A DNA stretch of 24,329 nucleotides from contig CAYTNN010000049.1 in NCBI GenBank assembly GCA_964439135.1, positions 1-24,329 of the forward strand, given 5' to 3'. The first letter of the stretch is position 1; every line of letters begins with the position of its first letter. The DNA comes from JAFGPJ01 sp964439135. GTDB lineage: Bacteria; Planctomycetota; Phycisphaerae; Sedimentisphaerales; Anaerobacaceae. A program made the position numbers and the translations under genes. This document shows positions 1 through 7,587 of this stretch, in pieces. The notes beneath the pieces were generated by a model. It was given only the letters and a program-made list of their open reading frames with translations. It ran no database searches and was not told the origin of the DNA.

Positions 1-611
1 GCGTGGTCGAGGAATTGTTTCCAGCTTTTGTATCGGTTGTGGCCGAGGTGGACGTGGATTAGGGGGTTGTGCCGGGGCTTTATGGGCTTTTGGATGAGCT
101 TCATGCCGGCATGCTTTAAGGTCAGACTGCCTTTTTTGACGTTGCAGGCCGGACAGGCACAAACGATGTTTTCCCAAGTTGCTTTGCCGCCCAGGCTGCG
201 CGGGATTATGTGGTCGAGCGATAGTTCGCTGGTCGGGAAGTGCCTGCCGCAATACTGGCAATAGTTTTTGTCGCGGGCGAAGATGTTCCGGCGGTTGAAT
301 TTGACCTCGCTTCGGGGCAGGCGGTCGTAGAAGAGCAGCCGAATGATACGCGGCACGGCGATATGAAAATTCACCGTCGATACCCAGTCGTGTCCATCCG
401 GCTCGAAATCACGCCTGAGCTGACTTACCTCGCACCAGCTATTGAAATCGTAATTGGAATACCGGCCCTCTTCGAGTGAGACGACCTCGGCAAGGTCGCG
501 GAAAAGCAGGGAAAATGCCCGCCTGGCGCCGACTATGCGGATCGCCATATAATGCTTATTGAGTACAAGGACGTTACAATCCAGGCCCGATTGATATTCT
601 CCGGCAATCAT
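1..611 (-). CDS. HNH endonuclease family protein (3' end cut by window edge)
   Basis: The reverse strand reads open from ATG at 611 to the window edge (203 full codons, no stop), so the C-terminus is missing, probably by only a few residues. The protein carries an HNH nuclease core: a zinc knuckle C118-x-x-C121, then the D133-H134-I-I-P motif, the N148-containing ENIV segment and a second knuckle C153-x-x-C156 followed by N157. HNH proteins of this type cut DNA with a beta-beta-alpha metal site. The N-terminal ~110 residues (LVLNKHYMAI, then GRYSNYDFNSWCEVSQ) match my recollection of a widespread stand-alone HNH family in Planctomycetes and other bacteria whose target is unknown. The start is fixed by an in-frame TGA two codons upstream (615-617). 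No strong Shine-Dalgarno is visible. No methyltransferase or other restriction gene lies nearby, so a restriction role is not supported. Confidence 0.85.
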   Translation of the reverse strand, partial: MIAGEYQSGLDCNVLVLNKHYMAIRIVGARRAFSLLFRDLAEVVSLEEGRYSNYDFNSWCEVSQLRRDFEPDGHDWVSTVNFHIAVPRIIRLLFYDRLPRSEVKFNRRNIFARDKNYCQYCGRHFPTSELSLDHIIPRSLGGKATWENIVCACPACNVKKGSLTLKHAGMKLIQKPIKPRHNPLIHVHLGHNRYKSWKQFLDH

Positions 612-811
612 AGTTCATATATCTTATGTATTCTAAATCTTTGTCTATCTCAATGGTGGAATGGAGAACTCTAATCTTTGCACCCATGCTTCGGGCAATA
701 TAAGACGACTGAAGATTCCTATTGTCGTTTGGTTCTAAATCAGGCAGTTAAGGAAATGAAAAACAAGTTTTGTTTTGTAACTTCCATCGGGCCCGAGATT
801 AAAAAGCAGCC

Positions 812-1057
812 TTACGACTTTTCTTCGCTTTCCGACTTTTCTTCGCTTTCCGAGGCTGATTGAGGAACTACATTTTCAGCTCTCAGTCCCTTGTCACCCT
901 CGACAATTTCGAAAGTAACCGGGTCGCCTTCAACAAGAGTTTTATATCCATCACCTGAAATACTTGAATAGTGGACGAAAATATCACGGCCATCATCGGT
1001 AGCGATAAATCCATAACCCTTCCGCGGGTTAAACCACTTTACTTTTCCCTCTAACAT
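812..1057 (-). CDS. Cold-shock domain protein with acidic repeat tail
   Basis: An 81-residue CspA-family protein. Residues 1-66 form the cold-shock domain, with RNP1-like KGYGFI and RNP2-like DIFVHYS, the aromatic patches that bind single-stranded RNA or DNA; members act as RNA chaperones in the cytoplasm. The last ~15 residues are an acidic Ser/Glu/Lys tail, SESEEKS-ESEEKS, not found in E. coli CspA and encoded by an 18-bp tandem repeat (815-832 and 833-850). A strong Shine-Dalgarno (AAGGAG) precedes the ATG. The HU-family gene lies 122 bp upstream on the same strand; the gap could hold a separate promoter or a long 5' leader, as in many csp genes, but I see no clear -35/-10 pair. Confidence 0.95.
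   Translation of the reverse strand: MLEGKVKWFNPRKGYGFIATDDGRDIFVHYSSISGDGYKTLVEGDPVTFEIVEGDKGLRAENVVPQSASESEEKSESEEKS
815..850. repeat. 18-bp perfect tandem repeat coding the acidic Csp tail
   Basis: Two identical 18-bp units (815-832 and 833-850) lie at the 3' end of the cold-shock gene. They encode two copies of the six-residue block ESEEKS. The unit length is a multiple of three, so copy number can change without a frameshift. Confidence 0.9.
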
Positions 1058-1179
1058 ATAACGCTCCTTATGCTAACTAAAACCGGCTATTCGCTGCTCG
1101 CCACACAATTCATAGCAGGCGGTTCATTGTCGGAACCGGCAGCGTTTTGTTGTGGGCGATGGCTGTTCAATCAGTACAC

Positions 1180-1491
1180 TTATTTCGCCTTGGCTGATTC
1201 TACGACAGGAGCGCAAAGGTTTTCCTTCATCAGTCGGCCCATCTTGAACTTAACCGTTCGTTTCTCAGGAACCTCGACGCGTTCAAGAGTTTTCGGATTC
1301 TGTGCAACCCTTGCCGCTCTGGTCCTGGTTTCAAAAACACCAAAATCGCGGAATTCCAGACGGTTATTCTCACACAGTTCCCTTGTTACCTCATCAAGGA
1401 AAGCCTGAATTATGCACTTGACTGTAACTCTTTTTGCTTGTGTCCGTTCAGCAATTCGGTCGATAAGTTCCTTCTTTGTAATTGTCGCCAT
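1180..1491 (-). CDS. HU/IHF-family DNA-binding protein
   Basis: A 103-residue member of the bacterial HU/IHF family, small dimeric proteins that bend DNA and compact the nucleoid. The N-terminal helices (TKKELIDRIAERTQAKRVTVKCIIQAFLDEV) are followed by the F-R-D-F-G-V-F segment and the beta-arm region with the intercalating NPKT motif (Pro after Asn), then RTVKFKMGRLMKENL, which aligns with the conserved end of the HU fold. About ten extra residues, rich in Ala, Lys and Glu, follow the usual end. A GAGGTAG Shine-Dalgarno lies just upstream of the ATG. Its sequence does not allow a firm choice between HU and IHF subunits. A candidate promoter is listed separately at 1558-1587. Confidence 0.95.
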   Translation of the reverse strand: MATITKKELIDRIAERTQAKRVTVKCIIQAFLDEVTRELCENNRLEFRDFGVFETRTRAARVAQNPKTLERVEVPEKRTVKFKMGRLMKENLCAPVVESAKAK

Positions 1492-1557
1492 AGACTACCT
1501 CATTTCAGGAAAGAGCAATTAGGAAACTGGGTTCTGTTTATATTTAAAAGCTGCTGC

Positions 1558-1587
1558 ATAATAAACCGGTTTTTATTAATCATCCAA
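1558..1587 (-). promoter_or_regulatory. Candidate sigma70-like promoter for the HU gene
   Basis: Read on the minus strand: -35 TTGGAT (1582-1587), an 18-bp spacer, and -10 TATTAT (1558-1563). The predicted start would leave a leader of roughly 60 nt before the HU ATG. This is consensus matching by eye in an AT-rich stretch, so it is only moderately supported. Confidence 0.35.
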
Positions 1588-2003
1588 CAGCTCATCACAC
1601 GCCTCTACGTATTTTGACGATTCGATTGCGGCCACCTGAGCGTTGCTTTCCAGAGCAAGAATTGCTTTTGTCGACCGCAAGACTAACCGACAAAGTGCAA
1701 ATTTCGAAACTTCACAACTCACTATACAACAAAGACTTCTATCCGGCAAGCAAATTTCATATAAAATTCTTAAGATTCCCAAAATTTTTTAGACACCATC
1801 TTACGGGCCATGAAAAACCCGGGAATAGTTACACCGCTTCAAATATTAAAGAGGCTCATGTACAGAAATATTCGGCAACAACTCCGGCAACAACTACGGA
1901 TAAAACGCAGTATAGGCGGGAAAACCTCTCCTTGAAACGATTAAATATAAGGCTATGATTAGCAAAATCTTATGCAAAAATGCCCGCAAAGCAAATTAGT
2001 TTA

Positions 2004-2032
2004 TTGACCGGCAGAAGATTTATCGGCATAAT
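2004..2032 (+). promoter_or_regulatory. Candidate sigma70-like promoter for the signal peptidase gene
   Basis: -35 TTGACC (2004-2009), exactly 17 bp of spacer, and -10 CATAAT (2027-2032). Both hexamers match the consensus at five of six positions. Transcription would begin near 2039, leaving a leader of about 75 nt before the ATG at 2115. Confidence 0.5.
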
Positions 2033-2114
2033 CAATATTCTTAGTTTTTATACATTTACTCTGATATTCTGATATAAAGAACTCAGGGTTTACCTTAGAG
2101 CAGGATTGGCGTAT

Positions 2115-3809
2115 ATGTCTCAAGATAAGAGCAATAAAAGCAGTTTAGATAAGCAAGCTCGGAAAAGTAAAGACAGGGCGGCTGAAATAGCAAACACCTT
2201 CGAATGGCTGATAACTGCTTTCATATTGGCCTTTGTCTTCCGGGCGTTCGTCATGGAGGCGTTTCGCATTCCGACCGGCAGTATGGCAGATACACTGATG
2301 GGGGCTCATTTTCGTTTGCGATGCCGGCAATGCGGATATGAATACGAGCATGGTTTTGTGCCGGGCAACTATGTTGACCGCAATGGCCGGAGATTGCCCG
2401 AGGATACAGTTCCAGCCGGAAGAGCCCACCTGGCGATTACCCGCTGCCCAAACTGTGGCCGCTACCCGTCTGAACTGCTGTGTCGCAATTGCGGGCCGAT
2501 TGCCGATACGACCTTTATTGCGAATCGAAACAGGACTCGTCAAAATACCAACTCGAACGATAGTATAGCTCTGCCTTCCTCTCGCTGCCCGAGGTGTAGC
2601 CGTTACCTTACGACCACTGAGGCAATGCCGGTAGCCAATGGCGACCGCATACTCGTTCTAAAATGTATCTATCAGTTCATTGAACCCAAAAGATGGGATG
2701 TCATCGTATTTAAAAATCCGACGGAGCCAACTATCAATTACATCAAACGATTAATTGGCCTGCCGGGTGAGAAGATACAGATCATCGACGGGGACATCTA
2801 CATTGATGACAAAATTGCCCGAAAACCCGCCAAAATCCAGAAAGAGCTCTGGATGCCGGTCTATGATAACGATTATCAGCCCGTTCGGCCTGAAGATGAT
2901 TCGTTTAACGGTCACATTTGGGCCCAGCCGTTCAGGAATATAGGGGATTCAAAATGGGTCACGGCAAACAGCGACAGTCCAACCATATTTAGTTTGGACA
3001 GCCCTGGCGGCCCAATCAATTCGATGGTTTACGATACTTCGATCGGTAACGACTTCAAGGCTACCTATGCGTACGACGATATTGATACATACAGCTATAT
3101 GCCGACCTGCAGTGACTTGATGCTGCGTTTCGACTGCCGGGCGGCCGACTCGCAGGGACGCATCGGCATCGCCCTGAGCAAATACGAGACAACCTATCGG
3201 GCGGAAGTTCTTTTGACAGGGACCATGATCGTCACTAAGCAAAAAAAGGGCGAAGATCTCGTGGAATTGATAGGGTTGTCAATCAAAGCTCCGCGAATGA
3301 ATAAGCAGACACTTGTCAAGTTTGCCATTGTCGACCACCAATTGATTTTCGAATACGGCGGCACAAAGGTGACGCACGATTTGGGGCGTGACCTCGAAGA
3401 CGTCGGGCCGATACAGGAAGACATTGAACCGCGAGTGGAAATCTTCGGCACGGGCAGGCTAACACTCTCCCACATAGCAATTTTCAGGGATATTCATTAC
3501 ACTGAACCGCCTGGGTCCCAAAGAGCCAAAGAGGACGATCCTTTTACCCTAAAGGAAGATCAATTTTTTGTCCTGGGTGACAACAGCCCCAACAGTGAGG
3601 ACGGCAGGTTGTGGAACAGGCCCGGCCTGGCAAATAAGGGATTGCCCAGCTATCGTATGGGGACAGTTCCTCGCGACTACCTGGTAGGCAAGGCGTTGTT
3701 TGTCTATTGGCCCAGCGGATTCAAGCCGTTTGCAGAATTCCCATTTGGTATTGTACCCAATGTCGGCCGGATGCGGTTTATCTACGGCGGCTCAAATGGA
3801 AGTGACTAA
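2115..3809 (+). CDS. lepB: Signal peptidase I with zinc-finger-like and lectin-like inserts
   Basis: Type I signal peptidase, the membrane serine protease that removes signal peptides from secreted proteins using a Ser/Lys dyad. Residue numbers are for the 564-aa protein from ATG 2115, chosen because AGGA (2102-2105) sits 9 nt upstream; an in-frame TTG at 2106 is too close to it. A membrane anchor spans about 31-46. The catalytic Ser is S56 in IPTGSMADTL, the Lys is K211 in NYIKRLIGLPGE, and box E is GDNSPNSEDGR at 488-498. The family is usually ~180-320 aa; here two inserts enlarge it. Between Ser and Lys are four CxxC pairs (70/73, 111/114, 123/126, 158/161), probably two zinc ribbons. Between Lys and box E, residues ~235-465 look like a beta-sandwich of the LamG/concanavalin type ending in IAIFRDIHYT. 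Family call is firm; the insert folds are inferred. Confidence 0.93.
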   Translation: MSQDKSNKSSLDKQARKSKDRAAEIANTFEWLITAFILAFVFRAFVMEAFRIPTGSMADTLMGAHFRLRCRQCGYEYEHGFVPGNYVDRNGRRLPEDTVPAGRAHLAITRCPNCGRYPSELLCRNCGPIADTTFIANRNRTRQNTNSNDSIALPSSRCPRCSRYLTTTEAMPVANGDRILVLKCIYQFIEPKRWDVIVFKNPTEPTINYIKRLIGLPGEKIQIIDGDIYIDDKIARKPAKIQKELWMPVYDNDYQPVRPEDDSFNGHIWAQPFRNIGDSKWVTANSDSPTIFSLDSPGGPINSMVYDTSIGNDFKATYAYDDIDTYSYMPTCSDLMLRFDCRAADSQGRIGIALSKYETTYRAEVLLTGTMIVTKQKKGEDLVELIGLSIKAPRMNKQTLVKFAIVDHQLIFEYGGTKVTHDLGRDLEDVGPIQEDIEPRVEIFGTGRLTLSHIAIFRDIHYTEPPGSQRAKEDDPFTLKEDQFFVLGDNSPNSEDGRLWNRPGLANKGLPSYRMGTVPRDYLVGKALFVYWPSGFKPFAEFPFGIVPNVGRMRFIYGGSNGSD

Positions 3810-3918
3810 CCAATTGACCATTGGCGATTGACGAATGCCGATTTCAAATCGAAAATCGAAAATACATTCACAGCGTTGAAATAAAGCTCCGAATGCGTAT
3901 AAAGGAAAGGAAAATAAT

Positions 3919-6900
3919 ATGAACCGGATCAAATTACTATCGGCGATAGGGATTGTCTTTTTGTCACTGTCAGGCCTCGGATGCACGGAAGAAGGGGCAA
4001 CACGCAAAAGCGGCAAAGCTCAAACAGAAGGCACCGCCGCCATGAATCTACGCTGCGAGTACCTTGTCAATCCCATGGGTATTGACGTAATCAAGCCCCG
4101 GCTGAGCTGGATTCTACAATCCGAGCAGCGATCCTGCATGCAGAACGCCTACCATATTTTAATTGCCTCCACCAACGAATTGTTGGAGCGTGACAAAGGA
4201 GATTTGTGGAACAGCGGCAAAATTAAGTCCGACCAGAGCAACCAGGTTGTATACAAGGGCAAGCCGTTGAAATCGCGGATGCACTGCTATTGGAAAGTCC
4301 GCGTCTGGGACGGCAACGGCCGCGTATCGGCCTGGAGTGAGCCGGCAAAGTGGATCATGGGTCTGCTCGAATCCGACGACTGGCAGGCAAAATGGATCGG
4401 TTACGATGCACCGCCGCCTGAGATTTATGGGCAGCAACAAACATCCGATCAGCTCAGTCTCAAGGGCGGTAAATGGATATGGTTTGACGAGGGCGATCCG
4501 GCAAAGAGCGCTCCTATCGGCACGCGGTTTTTCAGAAGTAGTTTCGAGATCGCATCTGATAAAAGTATCAAGCGGGCACGGTTCGTGCTGCTGGCCGATA
4601 ACCAGGCAACGCTTTTCGTAAACGGCGAAGAGGCGGGACAGGCCAGCGGCTGGCAATCGGTTCACATGCTCGATGTCACCGACAGGCTCACCGCCGGGGC
4701 CAATACGCTGGCGATTGCCGTCGCCAATCAGGGCGACGCCGCCAATCCGGCGGGGCTTACTGGCAAACTGCTGGTGGAATTTGATATGCAAGAGACCATG
4801 GTCGTTTCGATTGACGGTTCATGGAAGGCCTCCAACGTCGAGCAGGACGGCTGGAAGACGCCTAGTTTCGATGACAGTGCCTGGTCCGATGCGAAAGTGA
4901 TTGCGCAGATGGGCGAAGGGCCATGGGGACAGCCCTCACAGGAAGGGCTGGTTTTGCCACCTCCGCCGTACCTGCGTAAAAGCTTTGTCGTCAACAAGCC
5001 GGTCAAAAGCGCCGTTGTCTATGCCTCGGCCCTGGGGCTCTACGAGCTGCAGGTCAACGGCAAGCGCGTCGGCAGTGACTACTTCACTCCCGGTTGGACA
5101 GACTATACCAAACGGGTTTACTACCAGCGTTACGATGTGACCGGTTTGCTTACACAAAGCGGCAATACCATCGGAGCCATTCTTGCCGACGGATGGTATG
5201 CCGGCTATCTCGGCTTCGGCAAAAAGAGAGAGCATTACGGCAGCGAGCCGCGGTTGCTTGTGCAGATCGAAATCGAATACGCTGACGGTACTCGGCAGGT
5301 AGTTGCGACCGACGAATCCTGGAAGGCTGCTTACGGGCCGCTTTTCGAGTCGGACTTCCTGATGGGCGAGACCTATGACAGCCGCAAAGAAACCACTGAC
5401 TGGTGCAGTTATTGGTTCGACGATACCGGCTGGAACACGGTGGCCGTGACGGACCGGATAGAAGCTGAGATCCAAGCTTATCCCGGCGTGACGGTTAAGA
5501 AGATTCTCCAGATCGACGCAAAGGAAATCACCGAGCCGAAGAAGGATGTCTACGTTTTCGATATGGGCCAGAATTTCGCCGGCTGGGTCCGGCTCAGGGC
5601 CAAAGGTCAGGCCGGCACGAAAATCGTGCTGCGATTCGCGGAAATGCTCAATCCCGACGGGACGATTTATACCACCAACCTTCGCGAGGCACGCTGCACC
5701 GATACGTATATCTGCAAAGGCGGCGGCGAAGAAATCTGGGAGCCTCGCTTTACTTTTCACGGCTTTCGTTACGTGGAAATCACCGGCTATCCGGGCGAAC
5801 CGGCGCTCGATGCGATTACCGGGGTTGTCCTTCATTCGGATACGCCGCTGGCCGGGGCTTTCGAGTGCTCCAATCCTATGGTCAATCAATTGTACCATAA
5901 TATAGTCTGGGGCCAGCGGGGCAACTTTATCGAGGTGCCGACCGACTGCCCGCAGCGCGATGAACGACTGGGCTGGACTGGCGACGCCCAGATTTTCATC
6001 CGCACGGCAACCTATAATATGGACGTCTCGGCATTTTTCACCAAGTGGCTGGTTGATCTCGAAGATGCTCAGAGCCCGGAAGGAGCGTTCCCCGACGTGG
6101 CGCCGCGTAAGGTCGCGATGGGCGACGGCACGGCCGCCTGGGGCGATGCCGGCGTCATTTGCCCGTGGACGATTTACGAAGTTTACGGCGATAAGCGTGT
6201 CATCGAAAAGCACTTCGAATCGATGAAAAAGTGGATATCCTATTTGAAAACGAACAGCAAGGATCTGCTGCGCCCGAACCAGGGGTACGGTGACTGGGTC
6301 TCGATTGCCTCCAACACACCCAAGGACGTAATCGCTACGGCCTATTTCGCCTACAGCACCCGGCTGCTCTCGAAAATGGCCGACGCCCTCGGAAGAGACG
6401 ACGAGGCGAAAGAATACGAAGAACTCTTCGTCCAAATCAAGGATGCCTTTAACGAGGCTTACGTCTCCGAAGATGCCCGAATCAAGGGCGAGACGCAGAC
6501 CTGTTATCTGCTGGGCCTGTATTTTGATTTATTGCCCGCCGACAAACGCCAGCGAGCGGCAGAACACCTCGTCGAAAGGGTCAAGGCAAAGAACTGGCAC
6601 CTCTCAACGGGATTCGTAGGCCTCAGTTATCTGCTGCCAACCCTTACGGATATGGGATATCTGGATGTCGCTTATCGCCTGCTTTTCAATGACACCTTTC
6701 CCAGTTGGGGCTACAGCATCAAGAACGGAGCCACGACCATCTGGGAACGCTGGGACGGCTGGACCGAGGAAAAAGGCTTCCAGGACCCCGGCATGAATTC
6801 TTTCAATCACTATGCTTTCGGTTCAGTTGGCCGGTGGCTCTTCAATACGGTCGCCGGGATCGACACGGATGGGCCGGGCTATAAGCAAATTATTATTCGT

Positions 6901-7185
6901 CCAATGCCGGGCGGCATTACCAATGCAAAGGCAAGTTACGATTCGATTAACGGCAAAATCGTCAGCGACTGGCGGCTCGAAGACGGCACGTTCAAGCTGA
7001 ACGTGACTATTCCCGCCAATACGACGGCGACGGTTTATATGCCCGCCGACAGCGCCGGCAATATCACCGAGTCCGGCCGGCCCGCCACCAAAGCCGAGGC
7101 GGTTCGATTCCTGCGCATAAAGCAGGGAATCGCAGTCTTTGCCGTAGGCTCGGGACACTACGAGTTTCAATCGAAGGTGCCGTAA
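3919..7185 (+). CDS. Alpha-L-rhamnosidase, glycoside hydrolase family 78
   Basis: A 1088-residue secreted enzyme predicted to release terminal alpha-L-rhamnose from polysaccharides or glycosides by inversion. The N-terminus (MNRIKLLSAI...LSGLGC22) is a signal peptide with a weak lipobox, so it may be a lipoprotein. Visible order: fibronectin-like N-terminal domain (~40-150), a jelly-roll module (~190-300, FVNGEEAG), the GH78 N-terminal domain (~350-530, LQVNGKRVGSDYFTPGWTDY), a beta domain (~535-640), the (alpha/alpha)6 catalytic barrel (~645-985) and a C-terminal beta domain. The family signature D676-CPQRDE682-RLGWTGD689 supplies the likely general acid E682; E943 in TTIWERWDGW is the second conserved Glu. 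The Shine-Dalgarno AAGGAAAGG ends 8 nt before the ATG. A sulfatase relic lies ~200 bp downstream, which suggests a former polysaccharide-use cluster. The family call is firm; the substrate is inferred. Confidence 0.95.
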   Translation: MNRIKLLSAIGIVFLSLSGLGCTEEGATRKSGKAQTEGTAAMNLRCEYLVNPMGIDVIKPRLSWILQSEQRSCMQNAYHILIASTNELLERDKGDLWNSGKIKSDQSNQVVYKGKPLKSRMHCYWKVRVWDGNGRVSAWSEPAKWIMGLLESDDWQAKWIGYDAPPPEIYGQQQTSDQLSLKGGKWIWFDEGDPAKSAPIGTRFFRSSFEIASDKSIKRARFVLLADNQATLFVNGEEAGQASGWQSVHMLDVTDRLTAGANTLAIAVANQGDAANPAGLTGKLLVEFDMQETMVVSIDGSWKASNVEQDGWKTPSFDDSAWSDAKVIAQMGEGPWGQPSQEGLVLPPPPYLRKSFVVNKPVKSAVVYASALGLYELQVNGKRVGSDYFTPGWTDYTKRVYYQRYDVTGLLTQSGNTIGAILADGWYAGYLGFGKKREHYGSEPRLLVQIEIEYADGTRQVVATDESWKAAYGPLFESDFLMGETYDSRKETTDWCSYWFDDTGWNTVAVTDRIEAEIQAYPGVTVKKILQIDAKEITEPKKDVYVFDMGQNFAGWVRLRAKGQAGTKIVLRFAEMLNPDGTIYTTNLREARCTDTYICKGGGEEIWEPRFTFHGFRYVEITGYPGEPALDAITGVVLHSDTPLAGAFECSNPMVNQLYHNIVWGQRGNFIEVPTDCPQRDERLGWTGDAQIFIRTATYNMDVSAFFTKWLVDLEDAQSPEGAFPDVAPRKVAMGDGTAAWGDAGVICPWTIYEVYGDKRVIEKHFESMKKWISYLKTNSKDLLRPNQGYGDWVSIASNTPKDVIATAYFAYSTRLLSKMADALGRDDEAKEYEELFVQIKDAFNEAYVSEDARIKGETQTCYLLGLYFDLLPADKRQRAAEHLVERVKAKNWHLSTGFVGLSYLLPTLTDMGYLDVAYRLLFNDTFPSWGYSIKNGATTIWERWDGWTEEKGFQDPGMNSFNHYAFGSVGRWLFNTVAGIDTDGPGYKQIIIRPMPGGITNAKASYDSINGKIVSDWRLEDGTFKLNVTIPANTTATVYMPADSAGNITESGRPATKAEAVRFLRIKQGIAVFAVGSGHYEFQSKVP

Positions 7186-7214
7186 ACAGGATTAAATTAA
7201 GTAAACAGGGGTGG

Positions 7215-7225
7215 TTCGAGAACCG
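7215..7225 (+). repeat. 11-bp direct repeat, left copy
   Basis: TTCGAGAACCG occurs here and again at 7371-7381, bracketing the cloverleaf element. The two copies are 156 bp apart. They could be a target-site duplication or part of a larger repeat, but two short copies may also be chance. Confidence 0.5.
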
Positions 7226-7257
7226 GTACGTCTTTAGCCGGCATCTGGTATTCCCGA

Positions 7258-7353
7258 CCATCCCCAAGCTGCGCTTGAGGCTGCCACCCCTTTTCCATCA
7301 ATTCTATTGGGTGGCAGCCTCATCCCAATTGTCGTTTATTGGGATGGGGATGG
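7258..7353 (+). repeat. Cloverleaf-shaped palindromic element (closing stem plus three hairpins)
   Basis: A 96-bp intergenic block made almost wholly of nested inverted repeats. The closing stem is CCATCCCC (7258-7265) with GGGGATGG (7346-7353). Directly inside are hairpin A, AAGC/GCTT (7266-7276, loop 3); hairpin B, GAGGCTGCCACCC/GGGTGGCAGCCTC (7277-7289 and 7309-7321, loop 19); and hairpin C, ATCCCAAT/ATTGGGAT (7322-7329 and 7338-7345, loop 8). The helices abut without spare bases, giving a four-way junction. It could be a dispersed REP- or MITE-like element, a structured RNA, or act as a transcription end for the rhamnosidase gene. No coding sequence is supported; open frames across it are by-products of the palindromes. 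Confidence 0.75.
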
Positions 7354-7370
7354 CTTGTCCCCTAAACATA

Positions 7371-7381
7371 TTCGAGAACCG
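7371..7381 (+). repeat. 11-bp direct repeat, right copy
   Basis: Second copy of TTCGAGAACCG (first at 7215-7225), on the far side of the cloverleaf element and just before the sulfatase remnant. Confidence 0.5.
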
Positions 7382-7393
7382 ACCCTACTGTTT

Positions 7394-7510
7394 TTATGTG
7401 CGTTTCTTTTTGGCCTTTTCCTTAGCCTTCTTTACCTCCGGGACATTTGTCCGGGGCAGCCATTTCGCGAGCTGCTTTTTGACTTCGGCGTATTTCGGAT
7501 CGCGGAAAGT
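7394..7510 (-). pseudogene. Remnant of a sulfatase gene (C-terminal ~38 residues only)
   Basis: On the minus strand a short open stretch reads TFRDPKYAEVKKQLAKWLP, then RTNVPEVKK and a Lys/Ala-rich end, with stop TAA at 7394-7396. This resembles the C-terminal helix of formylglycine-dependent S1 sulfatases of the iduronate-sulfatase-like type, as I recall them from Planctomycetes. It has no start: TAG lies directly upstream in frame (7511-7513), and no sulfatase-like sequence continues in any minus-strand frame up to ~7600. The rest of the gene, including the catalytic CxPSR region, has been lost, probably by deletion or rearrangement. Its presence next to a GH78 rhamnosidase suggests the locus once handled sulfated, rhamnose-containing polysaccharide. 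Recognition rests on one short segment, so confidence is moderate. Confidence 0.6.
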
Positions 7511-7587
7511 CTACGTCAATGTACAAATACGTTACCGGCGTGAGAGCCTAATGAGTGTCGTGCGGCCCGTCAAGTTTTGCAGGAACA

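Larger units (their letters stand above)
1492..2114. other. Non-coding region between divergent HU and lepB genes
   Basis: This 623-bp AT-rich stretch separates two divergent genes. Short open frames exist on both strands (1576-1782 minus, 1614-1958 plus, 1810-1935 plus) but none has a convincing Shine-Dalgarno or recognisable protein motif. It contains candidate promoters at each end (1558-1587 minus, 2004-2032 plus) and a trivial 12-bp tandem repeat at 1873-1896. No tRNA, riboswitch or terminator was recognised. The 1576-1782 frame could be a decayed gene end, but I cannot name it. Confidence 0.6.
7186..7587. other. Gene-free scar between rhamnosidase and sigma-factor operon
   Basis: This 402-bp stretch contains no intact gene. 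It holds the cloverleaf repeat (7258-7353), the flanking 11-bp direct repeats, and the 3' relic of a sulfatase gene (7394-7510). The last ~75 bp before the sigma operon's end show nothing I recognise. Open frames in it, such as 7275-7613 plus, have no supporting features. Confidence 0.7.

Noticed and set aside
678..863. Plus-strand 61-residue open frame.
   Set aside because: It ends antisense inside the cold-shock gene and has no support of its own.
1873..1896. Repeated CGGCAACAACT as part of a CRISPR array or iteron set.
   Set aside because: Only two adjacent 12-bp units without spacers; too little for either.
1576..1958. Open frames of 68 (minus) and 114 (plus) residues, and a 41-residue basic frame at 1810-1935.
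   Set aside because: No ribosome site, no family resemblance and mutual overlap; listed only as non-coding sequence.
2106..2114. TTG at 2106 as the signal peptidase start.
   Set aside because: The only Shine-Dalgarno (2102-2105) touches this codon, leaving no spacing; ATG 2115 has the correct distance.
3877..3904. TTGAAA, 16-bp spacer, TATAAA as a promoter for the rhamnosidase gene.
   Set aside because: Transcription would begin near 3911, downstream of the Shine-Dalgarno (3902-3910), so this pair cannot serve the ATG at 3919.
4936..6435. Long open frame on the minus strand (499 codons) opposite the rhamnosidase.
   Set aside because: It lies wholly antisense to a well-supported GH78 gene, and its translation shows no recognisable motif; codon bias of the real gene explains it. 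The same applies to the minus-strand frames at 9324-10349, 14083-14991 and 17068-17979.
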